Counted from the stretch's first letter, positions 30,881-39,864 are shown. The stretch is 41,721 nucleotides of DNA from an uncultured Oscillospiraceae bacterium (GCA_944387785.1 CALXGG010000004.1:1-41721); one strand, 5' to 3'. The notes: generated by a model not told the origin, from the letters alone. Made by a program: numbers and translations.

Positions 30881-32707
30881 ATGAAGAATGAGAATTTAAG
30901 GAACATCGCCATCATTGCCCACGTGGACCACGGCAAGACCACCCTGGTGGACGAGATGCTCAAGCAGGGCGGCATCTACCGGGAGAACCAGGCCACCGTG
31001 GAGCGGGTGATGGACTCCAACGACCTGGAGCGGGAGCGGGGCATCACCATCCTGGCCAAGAACACCGCCGTCCACTATAAGGGCGTGAAGATCAACATCG
31101 TGGACACCCCGGGCCACGCCGACTTCGGCGGCGAGGTGGAGCGGATCCTGAAGATGGTCAACGGTGTCATCCTCCTGGTGGACGCCGCCGAGGGCCCCAT
31201 GCCCCAGACCCGGTTCGTCCTCTCCAAGGCCCTGGAGCTGGGCCACAAGGTCATCGTGGTGGTCAACAAGATCGACCGGCCCGACCAGCGGATCCACGAG
31301 GTGATGGACGAGGTGCTGGAGCTGCTGCTGGACCTCAACGCCACCGACGAGCAGTTCGAGTCCCCCACCCTGTTCTGCTCCGGCCGCCAGGGCACCGCCT
31401 CCTACGACCCCGACCAGCCCGGCACCGACCTTACCCCCCTCTTCGAGACCATCGTCAACTACATCCCCGCCCCGGACGCGGAGGTGGACAAGCCCTTCCA
31501 GATGCTGGTCAGCGCCATCGACTACAACGAGTTCGTGGGCCGCATCGCCATCGGCCGCATCGAGCGGGGCACGGTGAAGCAGAACCAGGAGATCGCGGTG
31601 TGCAACTTCCATAATCCCGACGCCCCCGCCAAGAAGGCCAAGGCCACCGCCCTCTACCAGTTCGACGGCCTGGGCAAGGTGCCCGTCACCGAGGCGGACG
31701 CCGGCAACATCATCGCCATGAGCGGCATCGGGGAGATCACCATCGGGGACACCATCTGCGCCCCCGAGGCCATCGAGCCCATCGAGTTCGTGAAGATCTC
31801 CGCCCCCACCATCGAGATGACCTTCTCCGTCAACGACTCCCCCTTCGCCGGGCGGGAGGGCAAGTTCGTCACCTCCCGGCAGATCCGGGACCGGCTGTTC
31901 CGGGAGACCCTGAAGGACGTGTCCCTGCGGGTCACCGAAACCGACTCCACCGACGCCTTCAACGTGGCGGGCCGTGGCGAGATGTCCCTCAGCATTCTGA
32001 TCGAAACTATGCGCCGGGAAGGCTATGAGTTCCAGGTCTCTCCGCCCCGTGTTCTGTACCAGGAGATCGACGGCAAGAAGTGCGAGCCCATTGAGCGCCT
32101 GGTGGTGGACGTGCCCTCCGACAGCGTGGGGGCCGTCATTGAGAAGCTGGGCAGCCGCAAGGCGGATATGCTGGAGATGACCCCTGTGGGCGATCGGATG
32201 AAGATCGAGTTCCTGGTTCCCTCCCGGGGCCTGTTTGGCTACCGCAACGAGTTTTTGACCGACACCCGGGGCGAGGGTATTATGGCCTCGGTGTTTGACA
32301 GCTACGCCCCCTTCAAGGGTGAGCTCAGCCGCCGGAACACCGGCTCCCTCATCGCCTTTGAAACCGGCGAGTCCATCACCTACGGCCTCTTCAACGCCCA
32401 GGAGCGGGGCGCCCTGTTCATTGGGCCCGGCGTGCCGGTGTATGGCGGCATGGTGGTAGGCGTCTCCCCCAAGCAGGAGGATATCCCCGTCAACGTCTGC
32501 AAGAAGAAGCAGCTGACCAACATGCGGGCCAGCGGCAGCGACGAGGCATTGCGGCTGGTGCCCCCCCGGAACCTGAGCCTGGAGCAGTGCCTGGAGTTCC
32601 TGGCGGACGACGAGCTGCTGGAGGTCACCCCCAAGAGCCTGCGGATCCGCAAGCGGATCCTGGACCACGAGAAGCGGATGAAGGCCCTCAAGGGCGGCAA
32701 GAAGTAA
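30881..32707 (+). CDS. typA: Translational GTPase TypA/BipA
   Basis: 608-residue ribosome-associated GTPase, full family length. G1 is [14 protein letters not shown], the switch region [16 protein letters not shown]3 [14 protein letters not shown] and G4 [10 protein letters not shown]. TypA-specific wording follows: [20 protein letters not shown] in domain [22 protein letters not shown] and [19 protein letters not shown] in the C-terminal domain. It acts in 50S assembly and stress or low-temperature growth (family knowledge). ATG 30881 is preferred over 30875 because AGGGGAG (30866-30872) is then eight bases away. Its long AT-rich promoter region with two palindromes suggests regulation. Confidence 0.97.
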   Translation: MKNENLRNIAIIAHVDHGKTTLVDEMLKQGGIYRENQATVERVMDSNDLERERGITILAKNTAVHYKGVKINIVDTPGHADFGGEVERILKMVNGVILLVDAAEGPMPQTRFVLSKALELGHKVIVVVNKIDRPDQRIHEVMDEVLELLLDLNATDEQFESPTLFCSGRQGTASYDPDQPGTDLTPLFETIVNYIPAPDAEVDKPFQMLVSAIDYNEFVGRIAIGRIERGTVKQNQEIAVCNFHNPDAPAKKAKATALYQFDGLGKVPVTEADAGNIIAMSGIGEITIGDTICAPEAIEPIEFVKISAPTIEMTFSVNDSPFAGREGKFVTSRQIRDRLFRETLKDVSLRVTETDSTDAFNVAGRGEMSLSILIETMRREGYEFQVSPPRVLYQEIDGKKCEPIERLVVDVPSDSVGAVIEKLGSRKADMLEMTPVGDRMKIEFLVPSRGLFGYRNEFLTDTRGEGIMASVFDSYAPFKGELSRRNTGSLIAFETGESITYGLFNAQERGALFIGPGVPVYGGMVVGVSPKQEDIPVNVCKKKQLTNMRASGSDEALRLVPPRNLSLEQCLEFLADDELLEVTPKSLRIRKRILDHEKRMKALKGGKK

Positions 32708-32730
32708 GGCGCCGTTTCCGTAAACCAAGA

Positions 32731-32767
32731 AACATCCCCCGGACCCATGGTCCGGGGGATGTTTTTT
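32731..32767 (+). terminator. Terminator after typA
   Basis: A 15-bp perfect stem (32731-32745 with 32749-32763), loop CAT, then TTTTTT. It also lies at the convergent end of malQ and may serve both directions weakly. Confidence 0.93.
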
Positions 32768-32785
32768 CGTATAGATACCGGGCGG

Positions 32786-34264
32786 TCACAGCCGGCCGTA
32801 CATTTTGGTGTACCGGCGGATCTTGTTGGCCAGGGCCATGGTGGCCTCGCCGGGCAGCAGCCGCCACTGCCAGTTGCCGGAGGAGGTGCCGGGGGTGTTC
32901 ATGCGGCCCTCGGCCCCCAGACCCAGGTAGTCCTGCATCTGGGCCACGAAGGTATCCGCCACGCTGCCCATGCCCCCCCGGATCACGCCCCAGTGGAAGC
33001 CCTCGGCCTCGCTGAGGCCCAGGTACCGCCGGGCGTAGGTGATGTCGGCGGGATCGGCCTTGCCCCGCCACTGCATGACGGTTTCATTGTCGTGGGTGCC
33101 CACATAGCATACGCAGTTGCGCTCATAGGTGTGGGGCAGATAGTTGCTGGGCTCCCGGCTGTCAAAGGCGAACTCCAGCACCTTCATGCCGGGCAGGCCG
33201 GAATCGGCCAGGAGCTTGTGGACCTCCGGGGTCAGGAAGCCCAGATCCTCGGCGATGATATCCAGGCCGTGGAACCAGCTGGTGAGGACGCCTACCAGGT
33301 CCATGCCGGGGCCCTTGCGCCAGTGGCCGCCCCGGGCGTTTTCCGCCCCGTAGGGCACCGCCCAGTAGCTCTCCAGGCCACGGAAGTGGTCGATACGGAT
33401 CACATCAAAGAGGCGGCTGGCGCCCTCCACCCGGCGGATCCACCAGCCGAAGCCGTCGGCGCGCATCCGGTCGTAGTCGTAGAGCGGATTGCCCCACAGC
33501 TGGCCGTCGGCGCTGAAGTAGTCCGGGGGTACACCGGAAACCTCGGTGGGTACGTTCCCCTCCCCCAGCTGGAAGAATTCCGGCTCGGCCCACAGGTCGG
33601 CGGAGTCCATGGCCACATAGATGGGCAGATCGCCGATGATCTTGATGTTCAGGCTGTGGATATAGTCCCGCAGGTCCGTCCACTGGCGGTAGAAGAGGAA
33701 CTGGAGGTAGGTGTAGAAGTCCACATCCTCCTGAAGCTCCTTTGTGTAGCGCTCCACGGCCTCGCTCTTGCGCAGCCGGATGGCCTCGTCGGGCCAGTCC
33801 AGCCAGCTCTTCATGTCAAAGTGGCTTTTTACAGCCATGTAGAGGGCGTAGTTGGGAAGCCAGGGGTTCTCCTTCCGGAACGCCTCCACCGCCGCCTTGT
33901 CCCGGGCAAAGCCCTTGTGGAAGGCCCTGCGGAGGACGGCGAAGCGGGATTCATAGATCTTCCCGTAGTCCACGTACCGTGGCTCGGTGCCCCAGTTGAT
34001 GGCGGAGAGCTCCGCCTTGTCCAGAAGGCCGTCCTCTGCCAGCAGATCCAGGTCGATGAAATAGGGATTGCCGGCAAAAGTGGAAAAGCTCTGGTAGGGG
34101 CTGTCGCCATAACTGGTGGGGCCCAGGGGGAGTAGCTGCCAGTATTTCTGCCCGGCGGCGTGGAGGAAATCGGCAAAGTCGTAGGCCGCCTTCCCCAGGG
34201 TGCCGATGCCGTAGGGGGAGGGCAGGGAGGAGATGTGCAGGAGGATGCCGCTGCTGCGATCCAT
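32786..34264 (-). CDS. malQ: 4-alpha-glucanotransferase (amylomaltase, GH77)
   Basis: 492-residue cytoplasmic enzyme that transfers glucan chains between maltodextrins, releasing glucose. The N-terminus has RSSGILLHISSLPSPYGIGT and QLLPLGPTSYGDSPYQSFST. The catalytic nucleophile Asp292 is in VIRIDHFRG, the acid/base Glu in IIAEDLGFLTPEV, and the transition-state Asp in VGTHDNETVMQW. The C-terminus MNTPGTSSGNWQWRL is typical of the family. ATG 34264 is used because AAAGGA lies nine bases upstream; ATG 34273 would overlap it. Last gene of the LacI-regulated maltodextrin operon. Confidence 0.96.
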   Translation of the reverse strand: MDRSSGILLHISSLPSPYGIGTLGKAAYDFADFLHAAGQKYWQLLPLGPTSYGDSPYQSFSTFAGNPYFIDLDLLAEDGLLDKAELSAINWGTEPRYVDYGKIYESRFAVLRRAFHKGFARDKAAVEAFRKENPWLPNYALYMAVKSHFDMKSWLDWPDEAIRLRKSEAVERYTKELQEDVDFYTYLQFLFYRQWTDLRDYIHSLNIKIIGDLPIYVAMDSADLWAEPEFFQLGEGNVPTEVSGVPPDYFSADGQLWGNPLYDYDRMRADGFGWWIRRVEGASRLFDVIRIDHFRGLESYWAVPYGAENARGGHWRKGPGMDLVGVLTSWFHGLDIIAEDLGFLTPEVHKLLADSGLPGMKVLEFAFDSREPSNYLPHTYERNCVCYVGTHDNETVMQWRGKADPADITYARRYLGLSEAEGFHWGVIRGGMGSVADTFVAQMQDYLGLGAEGRMNTPGTSSGNWQWRLLPGEATMALANKIRRYTKMYGRL

Positions 34265-34312
34265 GGGGATCATCCTTTCTGTTTGGAAATGTATAGCGGC
34301 TTTTGACAGATA

Positions 34313-35239
34313 TCAGCCTTTCACGGCGCCGGCTACCACGCCCTTGATAATGTGGCGCTGGCACAGGAGGTAGACAACGATGATGGGCAGAACCGTGAGA
34401 ATGATGCAGGCCATCATGGGGCCCATTTCCACGGTGCCGTAGCTGCCGCGGAAGTATTGGATCAGGATGGAGATGGTGGTGTAGCCCTTGGTACGGTCCA
34501 GCACCAGGTAGGGCAGCAGATAGTCGTTCCATACCCACATGGTTTCCAGGATACCCACGGAAATAAGGGTGGGCTTGAGGATGGGCATGACCACCAGGAA
34601 GAAGGTCCGCAGAGGGCCGCAGCCGTCGATCATGGCGGCCTCTTCAATCTCCAGGGGGATGGACTTCATAAAGCCGCAGAACATGAACACCGCCAGCCCC
34701 GCGCCAAAGCCCAGGTAGATGATGCAGATGCCGTAGGGGGTGTTTACCGGCAGCAGGGAAATTTCCGCGGTGGACTTGGATACGGTAAAGCCCAGAGCGT
34801 CGGCCAGGTTCCCCAGGGTGAGGCTGGTGCCGATCTTGTCGGCGGTGGCGCTGAGGGTAAACATGAGCATCTGGAAGGGTACCACCATGGAGAAGATGAA
34901 GAGGTAGTAGCAGGCCTTGCTCCACCAGGTGTTCACCCGGGTGATGAACCAGGCGCACATGGAGCAGAAAATAAGGATCAGCGCCACGGAGGTGACGGTG
35001 ATGAGGAGGGTGTAGCCGAAGGCGGAAAGGAAGCCCTTGGAGCCGATGGCGTCCGCATAGTTTGCAAGGCCGGCGAAGGAGCTGCCGTCCGGCAGCTGGA
35101 AGGCGGAGGAGGTGGTGATGGCGGACTCCTTCTTCAGGGAGTTGAGGAGGATCATCACCACCGGGTAGACCCAGGCCAGGCTCAGCACCGTCAGCACCGC
35201 GGTGAGGAGGGTATTGGCGATCTTGTTGGTTTTGCTCAT
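34313..35239 (-). CDS. Sugar ABC transporter permease, MalG type
   Basis: 308-residue membrane permease with six segments (LLTAVLTVLSLAWVYPVVMI first) and the EAA loop IEEAAMIDGCGPLRTFFLVV that contacts the ATPase. NSLKKESAITTSSAFQLP after segment 1 is the MalG-type start of the external region. The start ATG at 35239 shares one base with the stop of the MalF-type gene (TAATG). It belongs to carbohydrate uptake family 1 (CUT1), usually maltodextrin or other oligosaccharides. malQ begins 48 bases downstream. No ABC ATPase is encoded in the operon, so a shared MsmX-type ATPase elsewhere is expected. Confidence 0.93.
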   Translation of the reverse strand: MSKTNKIANTLLTAVLTVLSLAWVYPVVMILLNSLKKESAITTSSAFQLPDGSSFAGLANYADAIGSKGFLSAFGYTLLITVTSVALILIFCSMCAWFITRVNTWWSKACYYLFIFSMVVPFQMLMFTLSATADKIGTSLTLGNLADALGFTVSKSTAEISLLPVNTPYGICIIYLGFGAGLAVFMFCGFMKSIPLEIEEAAMIDGCGPLRTFFLVVMPILKPTLISVGILETMWVWNDYLLPYLVLDRTKGYTTISILIQYFRGSYGTVEMGPMMACIILTVLPIIVVYLLCQRHIIKGVVAGAVKG

Positions 35240-36090
35240 TACTGCTGCACCTCCTTGGAGCGGGTGGCCCGCAGCTGGATCAGGGAGATGGCGATGACCA
35301 GCAGGCAGAAGAGCACCGCCTTGGCCTGGCCGTAGCCCTTCCACTGGGGCCCGGAGCGGGCGTAGAACGTGTAGTAGATGTTCAGGGCCAGGCCCTCGGA
35401 GGCGTGGGCGGGCTCGCCGGCGGTAAGGGCCAGGTTCTGGTCAAAGAGCTTGAAGCCGTTGGTGAGGGTGAGGAAGGTGCAGATGGTGATGGAGGGCATC
35501 ACGTTGGGGATCTTGATGCGCCAGAGGGTCTGCCAGCTGGTGGCGCCGTCGATCCTGGCGGCCTCCAGGTAATCCGAGGGGATGGACTGGAGCCCGGCGA
35601 TGTAAATGATCATCATGTAGCCGATCTGCTGCCAGCACATGAGGATGATGAGGCCCCAGAAGCCGTAGGTGGCGTCCAGGGAGAGAAGGGGCTTCTCCAG
35701 CAGGGACAGCACGCAGTTGAGGAGGATCTGCCAGATGTAGCCCAGGACGATGCCGCCGATGAGGTTGGGCATGAAGAACACGGTGCGGAAGAGGTTGGTG
35801 CCCTTGATGGCCCGGGTCAGGGCCAGGGCGATGGCGAAGGCCGCCACGTTGATGGCCAGAGTGGAAACGATGGTAAAAGCGGTGCTGAAGAGGAAGGACT
35901 GGCGGAAGCTCGCGTCGGTAAAGGCGTAGACGTAGTTGGCAAGGCCGTTCCAGGTGGGATTGTCAATGGTGATGAACTTGCAGAAGGACAGGTACAGCCC
36001 CTGGAGAAAGGGGTAGACAAATCCCACGCAGAAGGCCGCGAAGGTGGGCAGCAGGAACACCGGCCACCAGCGTTTCAAGGATCGTTGCAA
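35239..36090 (-). CDS. Sugar ABC transporter permease, MalF type
   Basis: 283-residue permease partner of the MalG-type protein. Six membrane segments begin with VFLLPTFAAFCVGFVYPFLQ; the EAA loop is YLEAARIDGATSWQTLWRIK. YVYAFTDASFRQSFLFSTAF is the usual CUT1 lead into segment 2. The start codon appears to be TTG (36088-36090): a strong AAGGAGGG lies seven bases upstream and no in-frame ATG or GTG fits. The gene is separated from the binding-protein gene by 187 bases containing three hairpins, a common device for making less permease than binding protein. Confidence 0.92.
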   Translation of the reverse strand: MQRSLKRWWPVFLLPTFAAFCVGFVYPFLQGLYLSFCKFITIDNPTWNGLANYVYAFTDASFRQSFLFSTAFTIVSTLAINVAAFAIALALTRAIKGTNLFRTVFFMPNLIGGIVLGYIWQILLNCVLSLLEKPLLSLDATYGFWGLIILMCWQQIGYMMIIYIAGLQSIPSDYLEAARIDGATSWQTLWRIKIPNVMPSITICTFLTLTNGFKLFDQNLALTAGEPAHASEGLALNIYYTFYARSGPQWKGYGQAKAVLFCLLVIAISLIQLRATRSKEVQQ

Positions 36091-36118
36091 TTGGCTCCCT
36101 CCTTATTTTGATAAAATA

Positions 36119-36237
36119 CCCGGATGTTGGACAAGATCCGGGCGATAAAATATCCGCACAGCGGGGTATCTCCGGGAAGCGGCCCGGAGGGCCGTTTCCC
36201 GCAGACCAGGAGGGCGGGCGATGAGCCCGCCCTCCTG
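36119..36237 (-). promoter_or_regulatory. Three consecutive hairpins between binding-protein and permease genes
   Basis: Read on the minus strand in order: a 13-bp perfect stem (36237-36225 with 36219-36207), a 13-bp stem with one wobble (36201-36189 with 36185-36173), and a 7-bp stem CCCGGAT/ATCCGGG (36142-36119) followed by TATTTTAT. The last can act as a partial terminator; the first two can protect the binding-protein mRNA 3' end. Confidence 0.7.
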
Positions 36238-36277
36238 CTTTGCCGCACGGTATCAGATATGCTCAGTGGAAAGAGGA

Positions 36278-37648
36278 TCAGCCGTTGGCCAGGGCATACT
36301 CGCTGGCCCAGCCATCCACAAAGGCGGAGACCACGCCGTCCCAGTCACCGGTACCGGCAGCATAGGCGGTAAGGGCGGAGCCAACACCGTTCTTCCACTC
36401 CTCAGAGGGCATGGTGGTGAAGTTCCAGCTCACAGGGGTCTTGCCGGCAGCCAGCATCTCCGCATCCTGCTTGACGAAGAGGTTGGGGGACTCGATGGCG
36501 CTCTTGAAGGGAATGACGAAGCTCATGCCGGGCTCGCCGGAGGGCATGGCACCCTCGCCGCCGCCCATAGCCTGGGTGCCGGTTTCAGAGGTGACGCACC
36601 AGTAGAGGAAATCCAGAGTGGCCTGGATGTTCTCCTCGGAGGCAGAGTTGTTGACACACCAGTAGTTCTCTGTACCGGTGCACAGGCCCTGGTTGGCCTC
36701 ATCGCCAGCGCCGATGTAGATGGGGATCATGGCCAGATCCTCGTCGGTGTACTTGCCTTCGCCCACCAGGTTGGCATACTCCCAGGAACCATTCTGGAAG
36801 AAGACGGCCTCGCCGCTCAGGAACTCGTTCTTGCTGTCGTCACCGGTCTTGCCGGCCAGCTCCGTGGGGGAGCAGGTGGAGTTATTGATGTACAGATCCC
36901 AGATGGCCTTGTAGTTATCCAGGTAGGTGCCCTCGATGGCATCGGTGGAGGAAATGCCCTTGTCCTGATACTCAAAGTAGATGGGCAGGTTGGCCAGATG
37001 GGTCTTGAAGCGCCAGTCAGAGGAACCGTCCATACCGGCGGAGGTGAAGGCAGCGAAGCCCAGCTCGTCCTTCCGGGCGGTGATGTCCTCGGCCACCTTC
37101 TTCAGATCCTCGAAGGACTGGATATCCTCTACGCTGTAACCAGCCTCAGCCAGCAGGGTCTTGTTGACGATGATGCCGTAGGACTCGATAACGTAGGCAA
37201 TGCCCAGCACCGCGTCGCCGTCCTTGAGGGCGTATTCATCGCTGGTGAGCTCACCGTAAACAGCGCTGTCGCTGAGGTCATAGCAGTAGTCCTTCCAGTT
37301 GGCAAGACCCACGGGGCCGTTGACCTGGAAGAGGGTGGGCGGGTTGCTCTTGCCCATCTCGCTCATAAGGTAGGTCTCGTACTCGCCGGAGGCGGCGGTA
37401 ACCACGGTGACGGGAACGCCGGTCTCCTCGGTGTAGAGCTGGGCCAGCTCCTGCCACTGGGCATCCTGCTCGGGCTTGAAGTTCAGGTAGTAGACTTCGC
37501 CGCCGGCGGCAGTGCTGTCATCGCCGGTCTGATCATTGGCAGTGTTGTTGCCGGAGTTGTTTCCGGTGTTGCTGGAGTTGTTTCCGCCGCAGGCCACCAG
37601 AGCAAATGCCATGGTCAGAGCCAGAAGCAGTGCAAGCATTTTTTTCAT
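36278..37648 (-). CDS. Sugar-binding lipoprotein of a CUT1 ABC transporter
   Basis: 456-residue extracellular solute-binding protein (family 1). The signal peptide MKKMLALLLALTMAFALVAC ends in a lipobox with Cys20, followed by an Asn/Thr/Gly-rich flexible tether. The mature part has the family pattern: TEETGVPVTVVTAASGEYET, then PPTLFQVNGPV, then AVLGIAYVIESYGIIVNKTL and KNEFLSGEAVFFQNGSWEYA. By context the ligand is probably maltodextrin; other oligosaccharides are possible. ATG 37648 has AAGGAG ten bases upstream; the TTG at 37657 is too close to it. Codon choice is more even than in neighbours, as often in abundant proteins. Confidence 0.94.
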   Translation of the reverse strand: MKKMLALLLALTMAFALVACGGNNSSNTGNNSGNNTANDQTGDDSTAAGGEVYYLNFKPEQDAQWQELAQLYTEETGVPVTVVTAASGEYETYLMSEMGKSNPPTLFQVNGPVGLANWKDYCYDLSDSAVYGELTSDEYALKDGDAVLGIAYVIESYGIIVNKTLLAEAGYSVEDIQSFEDLKKVAEDITARKDELGFAAFTSAGMDGSSDWRFKTHLANLPIYFEYQDKGISSTDAIEGTYLDNYKAIWDLYINNSTCSPTELAGKTGDDSKNEFLSGEAVFFQNGSWEYANLVGEGKYTDEDLAMIPIYIGAGDEANQGLCTGTENYWCVNNSASEENIQATLDFLYWCVTSETGTQAMGGGEGAMPSGEPGMSFVIPFKSAIESPNLFVKQDAEMLAAGKTPVSWNFTTMPSEEWKNGVGSALTAYAAGTGDWDGVVSAFVDGWASEYALANG

Positions 37649-37692
37649 TTCATGCAATCTCCTTTTTTAGTTTTGCCTTGTATGAGGCTGTA

Positions 37693-37716
37693 TTTTCACG
37701 CCGTTTGGCGGGAAAA
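37693..37716. promoter_or_regulatory. 24-bp imperfect palindrome between lacI and binding-protein gene
   Basis: TTTTC-A-CGCC-GTTT-GGCG-G-GAAAA is symmetric except at one pair and the central four bases. It lies between the regulator stop and the lipoprotein start. It may be a second operator, or an mRNA processing or attenuation hairpin. I see no convincing separate promoter in this 75-bp gap. Confidence 0.5.
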
Positions 37717-37723
37717 CCAAAGG

Positions 37724-38737
37724 TTACAGGGGCCGTACGGAGCCGCCCTGGCGGAGGGTGGCCTCCAGGCGCACATGGCGCTGGCGGCTGCCGCCGGAGA
37801 GCATATCCAGCAGGATCGCCACCGCCTGACGGCCCATTTCCTCGGCGGGCTGGACCATGGTGGTAAGGGTGGGAACCAGGTATTCGGACATGCTCAGGCC
37901 GTCGATGGCGATGACGGAGCAGTCCCGGGGCACCTGGCGGCCGTGGTCGGTAAGAGCCTTGACGGCGGCCATGGCCATGGTGTCAGAAATGGTAAAGAGG
38001 GCGGTAAAGTCCTTCCCCGTTTGCACCAGCCGGGAGACGGTGGCGTAAGCGTCCTCCATGGCAAAGCTGCCGCCGGTTTCCGCCAGGAGAGTTTCGTCAA
38101 AGGCCACGCCGTTGTCCCGCAGGGCGGCCAGGTAGCCGTTGCAGCGCAGCTGGCTGATGGAACGGTCATCCCGGCTGGGGATCAGGGCGGCAATGCGCCG
38201 GTGTCCCAGCTGAAGCAGTACCTCCACCGCCCGGTAGGCGGTCAGGTGGTCGTCGATGGACACGGAGGCGTAGTCCTCCTCCCGGAGGGAGCCGAAGCAG
38301 TTGGTGTAGGAGCAGCACACATAGGGCACGCCGATGAGGGCCAGCTCCGCCGGGGTGTAGTCGAAGCGCCCCCCCAGGAAGATCAGGCCCCGGAGCTTCT
38401 TCTCCCGCTCCAGGATGGCCCCCTCCTTCACCTCGTCGGCGTCGGAATCGATCTGCCGGAGGACCATGGTGGAGCCGGCGGCGTCGATCTGGCGGGAGAC
38501 GGTCTTGAGCATGTCGGAGAAAAAGAGGTTCCCGGTGCCCCGGACCACCACGCCGATGGCGTCGGACTGGCTGCGGACCAGATCCCGGGCGCTGTTGTTG
38601 GGGATGTAGCCCTGGCGCTCCACCGCGGCGAGCACCTGGCGGCGGACCGCGGGGCTCACGTCGGGGCGCTGGTTGAGGACCCGGGACACGGTGGAAACGC
38701 TGACGCCGCACTCCCTGGCGATATCCCGGATGGTCAT
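37724..38737 (-). CDS. LacI-family transcriptional regulator of the maltodextrin operon
   Basis: 337-residue repressor. The N-terminal helix-turn-helix and hinge read MTIRDIARECGVSVSTVSRV, LNQRPDVSPAVRRQVLAAVE, then GYIPNNSARDLVRSQSDAIG, canonical for the LacI/GalR family. The remaining 270 residues form the periplasmic-binding-protein-like effector domain (GHRRIAALIPSRDDRSISQL, then FTALFTISDTMAMAAVKALT). It is first in the operon and transcribed with the transporter genes. ATG 38737 has GGGAGGG nine bases upstream. Three CG-centred LacI-type operators just downstream of its own promoter indicate autorepression that would also control the whole operon. Effector probably a maltodextrin; not readable from sequence. 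Confidence 0.93.
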   Translation of the reverse strand: MTIRDIARECGVSVSTVSRVLNQRPDVSPAVRRQVLAAVERQGYIPNNSARDLVRSQSDAIGVVVRGTGNLFFSDMLKTVSRQIDAAGSTMVLRQIDSDADEVKEGAILEREKKLRGLIFLGGRFDYTPAELALIGVPYVCCSYTNCFGSLREEDYASVSIDDHLTAYRAVEVLLQLGHRRIAALIPSRDDRSISQLRCNGYLAALRDNGVAFDETLLAETGGSFAMEDAYATVSRLVQTGKDFTALFTISDTMAMAAVKALTDHGRQVPRDCSVIAIDGLSMSEYLVPTLTTMVQPAEEMGRQAVAILLDMLSGGSRQRHVRLEATLRQGGSVRPL

Positions 38738-38930
38738 AGGCCCTGCCCTCCCCCTGCTTATCACACACGATCCTGCCCCAAAAGCGGTCACACACAGCAT
38801 ACGGCGCCCCGGAGGGCCCCGCGGGGACGCCGCGGACAGCGGGCCGCCCCGCCGCCGGCCGCTCCCCCGGGCCGCCCGGCGGCGCTTTCGGGGGGGAACC
38901 CAGCCGGCAAGTGACAGTTTTTCACTGAAA

Positions 38931-38965
38931 AACGTTACCGGTAACGCTACCGGTAACGTTACCGG
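38931..38965. promoter_or_regulatory. Three overlapping LacI-type operators, 12-bp register
   Basis: CG-centred symmetric sites share arms: a left half-site AACGTTACCGG centred at 38933/34, CCGGTAACGCTACCGG (38938-38953, one mismatch) centred at 38945/46, and the perfect palindrome CCGGTAACGTTACCGG (38950-38965) centred at 38957/58. They lie just downstream of the predicted lacI transcription start. Confidence 0.85.
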
Positions 38966-38980
38966 CGTCCTTATGCTTTG

Positions 38981-39009
38981 ATAGTAGCAACCTTTCCCGG
39001 ATTTGTCAA
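38981..39009 (-). promoter_or_regulatory. Promoter of the lacI-maltodextrin operon
   Basis: Minus-strand TTGACA (39009-39004), 17-bp spacer, TACTAT (38986-38981). The transcript would carry a leader of about 235 bases before the lacI ATG, with the operators at its 5' end. Confidence 0.85.
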
Positions 39010-39371
39010 GAAAACTCCGCCGGCGGCGGGGTATTTTCGGCGAATTGCTGAAACCGGCGGGGGATCCTTTGGGGAATATTACCCGCCGCAGCCCTTGGCC
39101 GCCCTCGGCTTCCGCCGCCCGAGCCTCCCCGGCCCCGCCGCTGCCCGGGCCTCCGGCACCCCGACTCCGGCCGCTGTCCTTGGCCGCCCAGCCGGGCCCT
39201 CGCCACACCCCGGCTGCCGTCCGGGCCTCCGGCGTCCCCGCCCTCGGCCTCCCCCGCTTCCCGGCCACTGCCAAGGTACCGCTCCGGGGTGTCCGGCCGC
39301 CCCCTCCCCCGCTTCCCGGCCGCCCTTTTTTCGGGCCCGGCGCGATCCCCGGCGGGGCGGCGGATTGGCGA
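39010..39371. other. C-rich intergenic region without a supported gene
   Basis: About 360 bases, very C-rich on the plus strand. Short phrases recur (CCGGGCCTCCGGC twice, CTCCCCCGCTTCCCGGCC twice). All open frames lack ribosome binding sites and resemble shadow frames. I see no RNA gene or other feature. The rest of the gap on the left (38738-38930) is the lacI leader. Confidence 0.6.
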
Positions 39372-39400
39372 TTGACCTGCCCCGGCTTTTCTGATACAAT
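39372..39400 (+). promoter_or_regulatory. Promoter of ridA
   Basis: TTGACC (39372-39377), 17-bp spacer, TACAAT (39395-39400). Confidence 0.8.
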
Positions 39401-39438
39401 AGGCCCACATAACAGATGTGAAAAGGAGGCTATCCGCT

Positions 39439-39816
39439 ATGAAAGAGATCATCGCCACCCAGGCGGCCCCCGCCGCCATCGGCCCCTATTCCCAGGGCGT
39501 CAGCGCCGGCGGCATCGTCATCACCTCCGGCCAGCTGCCGGTGGACCCCGCTACCGGCGCCTTTGCCGAGGGCGGCATCGCCGGCCAGACCCGGCAGTCC
39601 CTGAAGAACGTCCAGGCGGTGCTGGCCCAGGCCGGCCTCACCATGGAGAACGTGGTCAAGACCACCGTGTTCCTCAAGGACATGAACGACTTCGCCGCCA
39701 TGAACGAGGTCTACGCCACCTTCTTCCCCGGCGATCCCCCGGCCCGCAGCGCCGTGGAGGTAGCGCGGCTGCCCAAGGACGCCATGGTGGAGATCGAGGC
39801 CATTGCCGTTCGGTAA
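39439..39816 (+). CDS. ridA: RidA family enamine/imine deaminase
   Basis: 125-residue RidA (YjgF/YER057c/UK114) protein, a small trimeric enzyme that hydrolyses reactive 2-aminoacrylate and related imines made by PLP enzymes. Signature regions are AAIGPYSQGVSAGGIVITSG near the N-terminus, QTRQSLKNVQAVLAQAGLTM, and the C-terminal PARSAVEVARLPKDAMVEIE with the active-site Arg. Start ATG 39439 has AAAAGGAGG upstream. A terminator follows, but the next gene starts only 85 bases after the stop without a visible promoter, so some readthrough into the CXXC/4Fe-4S/TlpA genes is likely. Confidence 0.96.
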   Translation: MKEIIATQAAPAAIGPYSQGVSAGGIVITSGQLPVDPATGAFAEGGIAGQTRQSLKNVQAVLAQAGLTMENVVKTTVFLKDMNDFAAMNEVYATFFPGDPPARSAVEVARLPKDAMVEIEAIAVR

Positions 39817-39833
39817 CCGGCAAGGCCCGGAAG

Positions 39834-39864
39834 GCCCGGCGGGAACGGTTCCGCCGGGCTTTTT
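39834..39864 (+). terminator. Terminator after ridA, possibly leaky
   Basis: GCCCGGCGG (39834-39842) pairs with CCGCCGGGC (39851-39859), followed by TTTTT. The downstream genes have no clear promoter of their own, so it may act as an attenuator. Confidence 0.75.

Noticed and set aside
38926-38940. Possible catabolite-response (cre) site near the lacI promoter
   Set aside because: Aligned on the central CG, it misses the outer TG and CA bases of the cre consensus; the repeated CG-centred palindromes fit a LacI-type operator set better.
39010-39371. Open frames in the C-rich gap before ridA
   Set aside because: Low-complexity Pro/Arg/Gly products, no RBS, and no start linked to a promoter.
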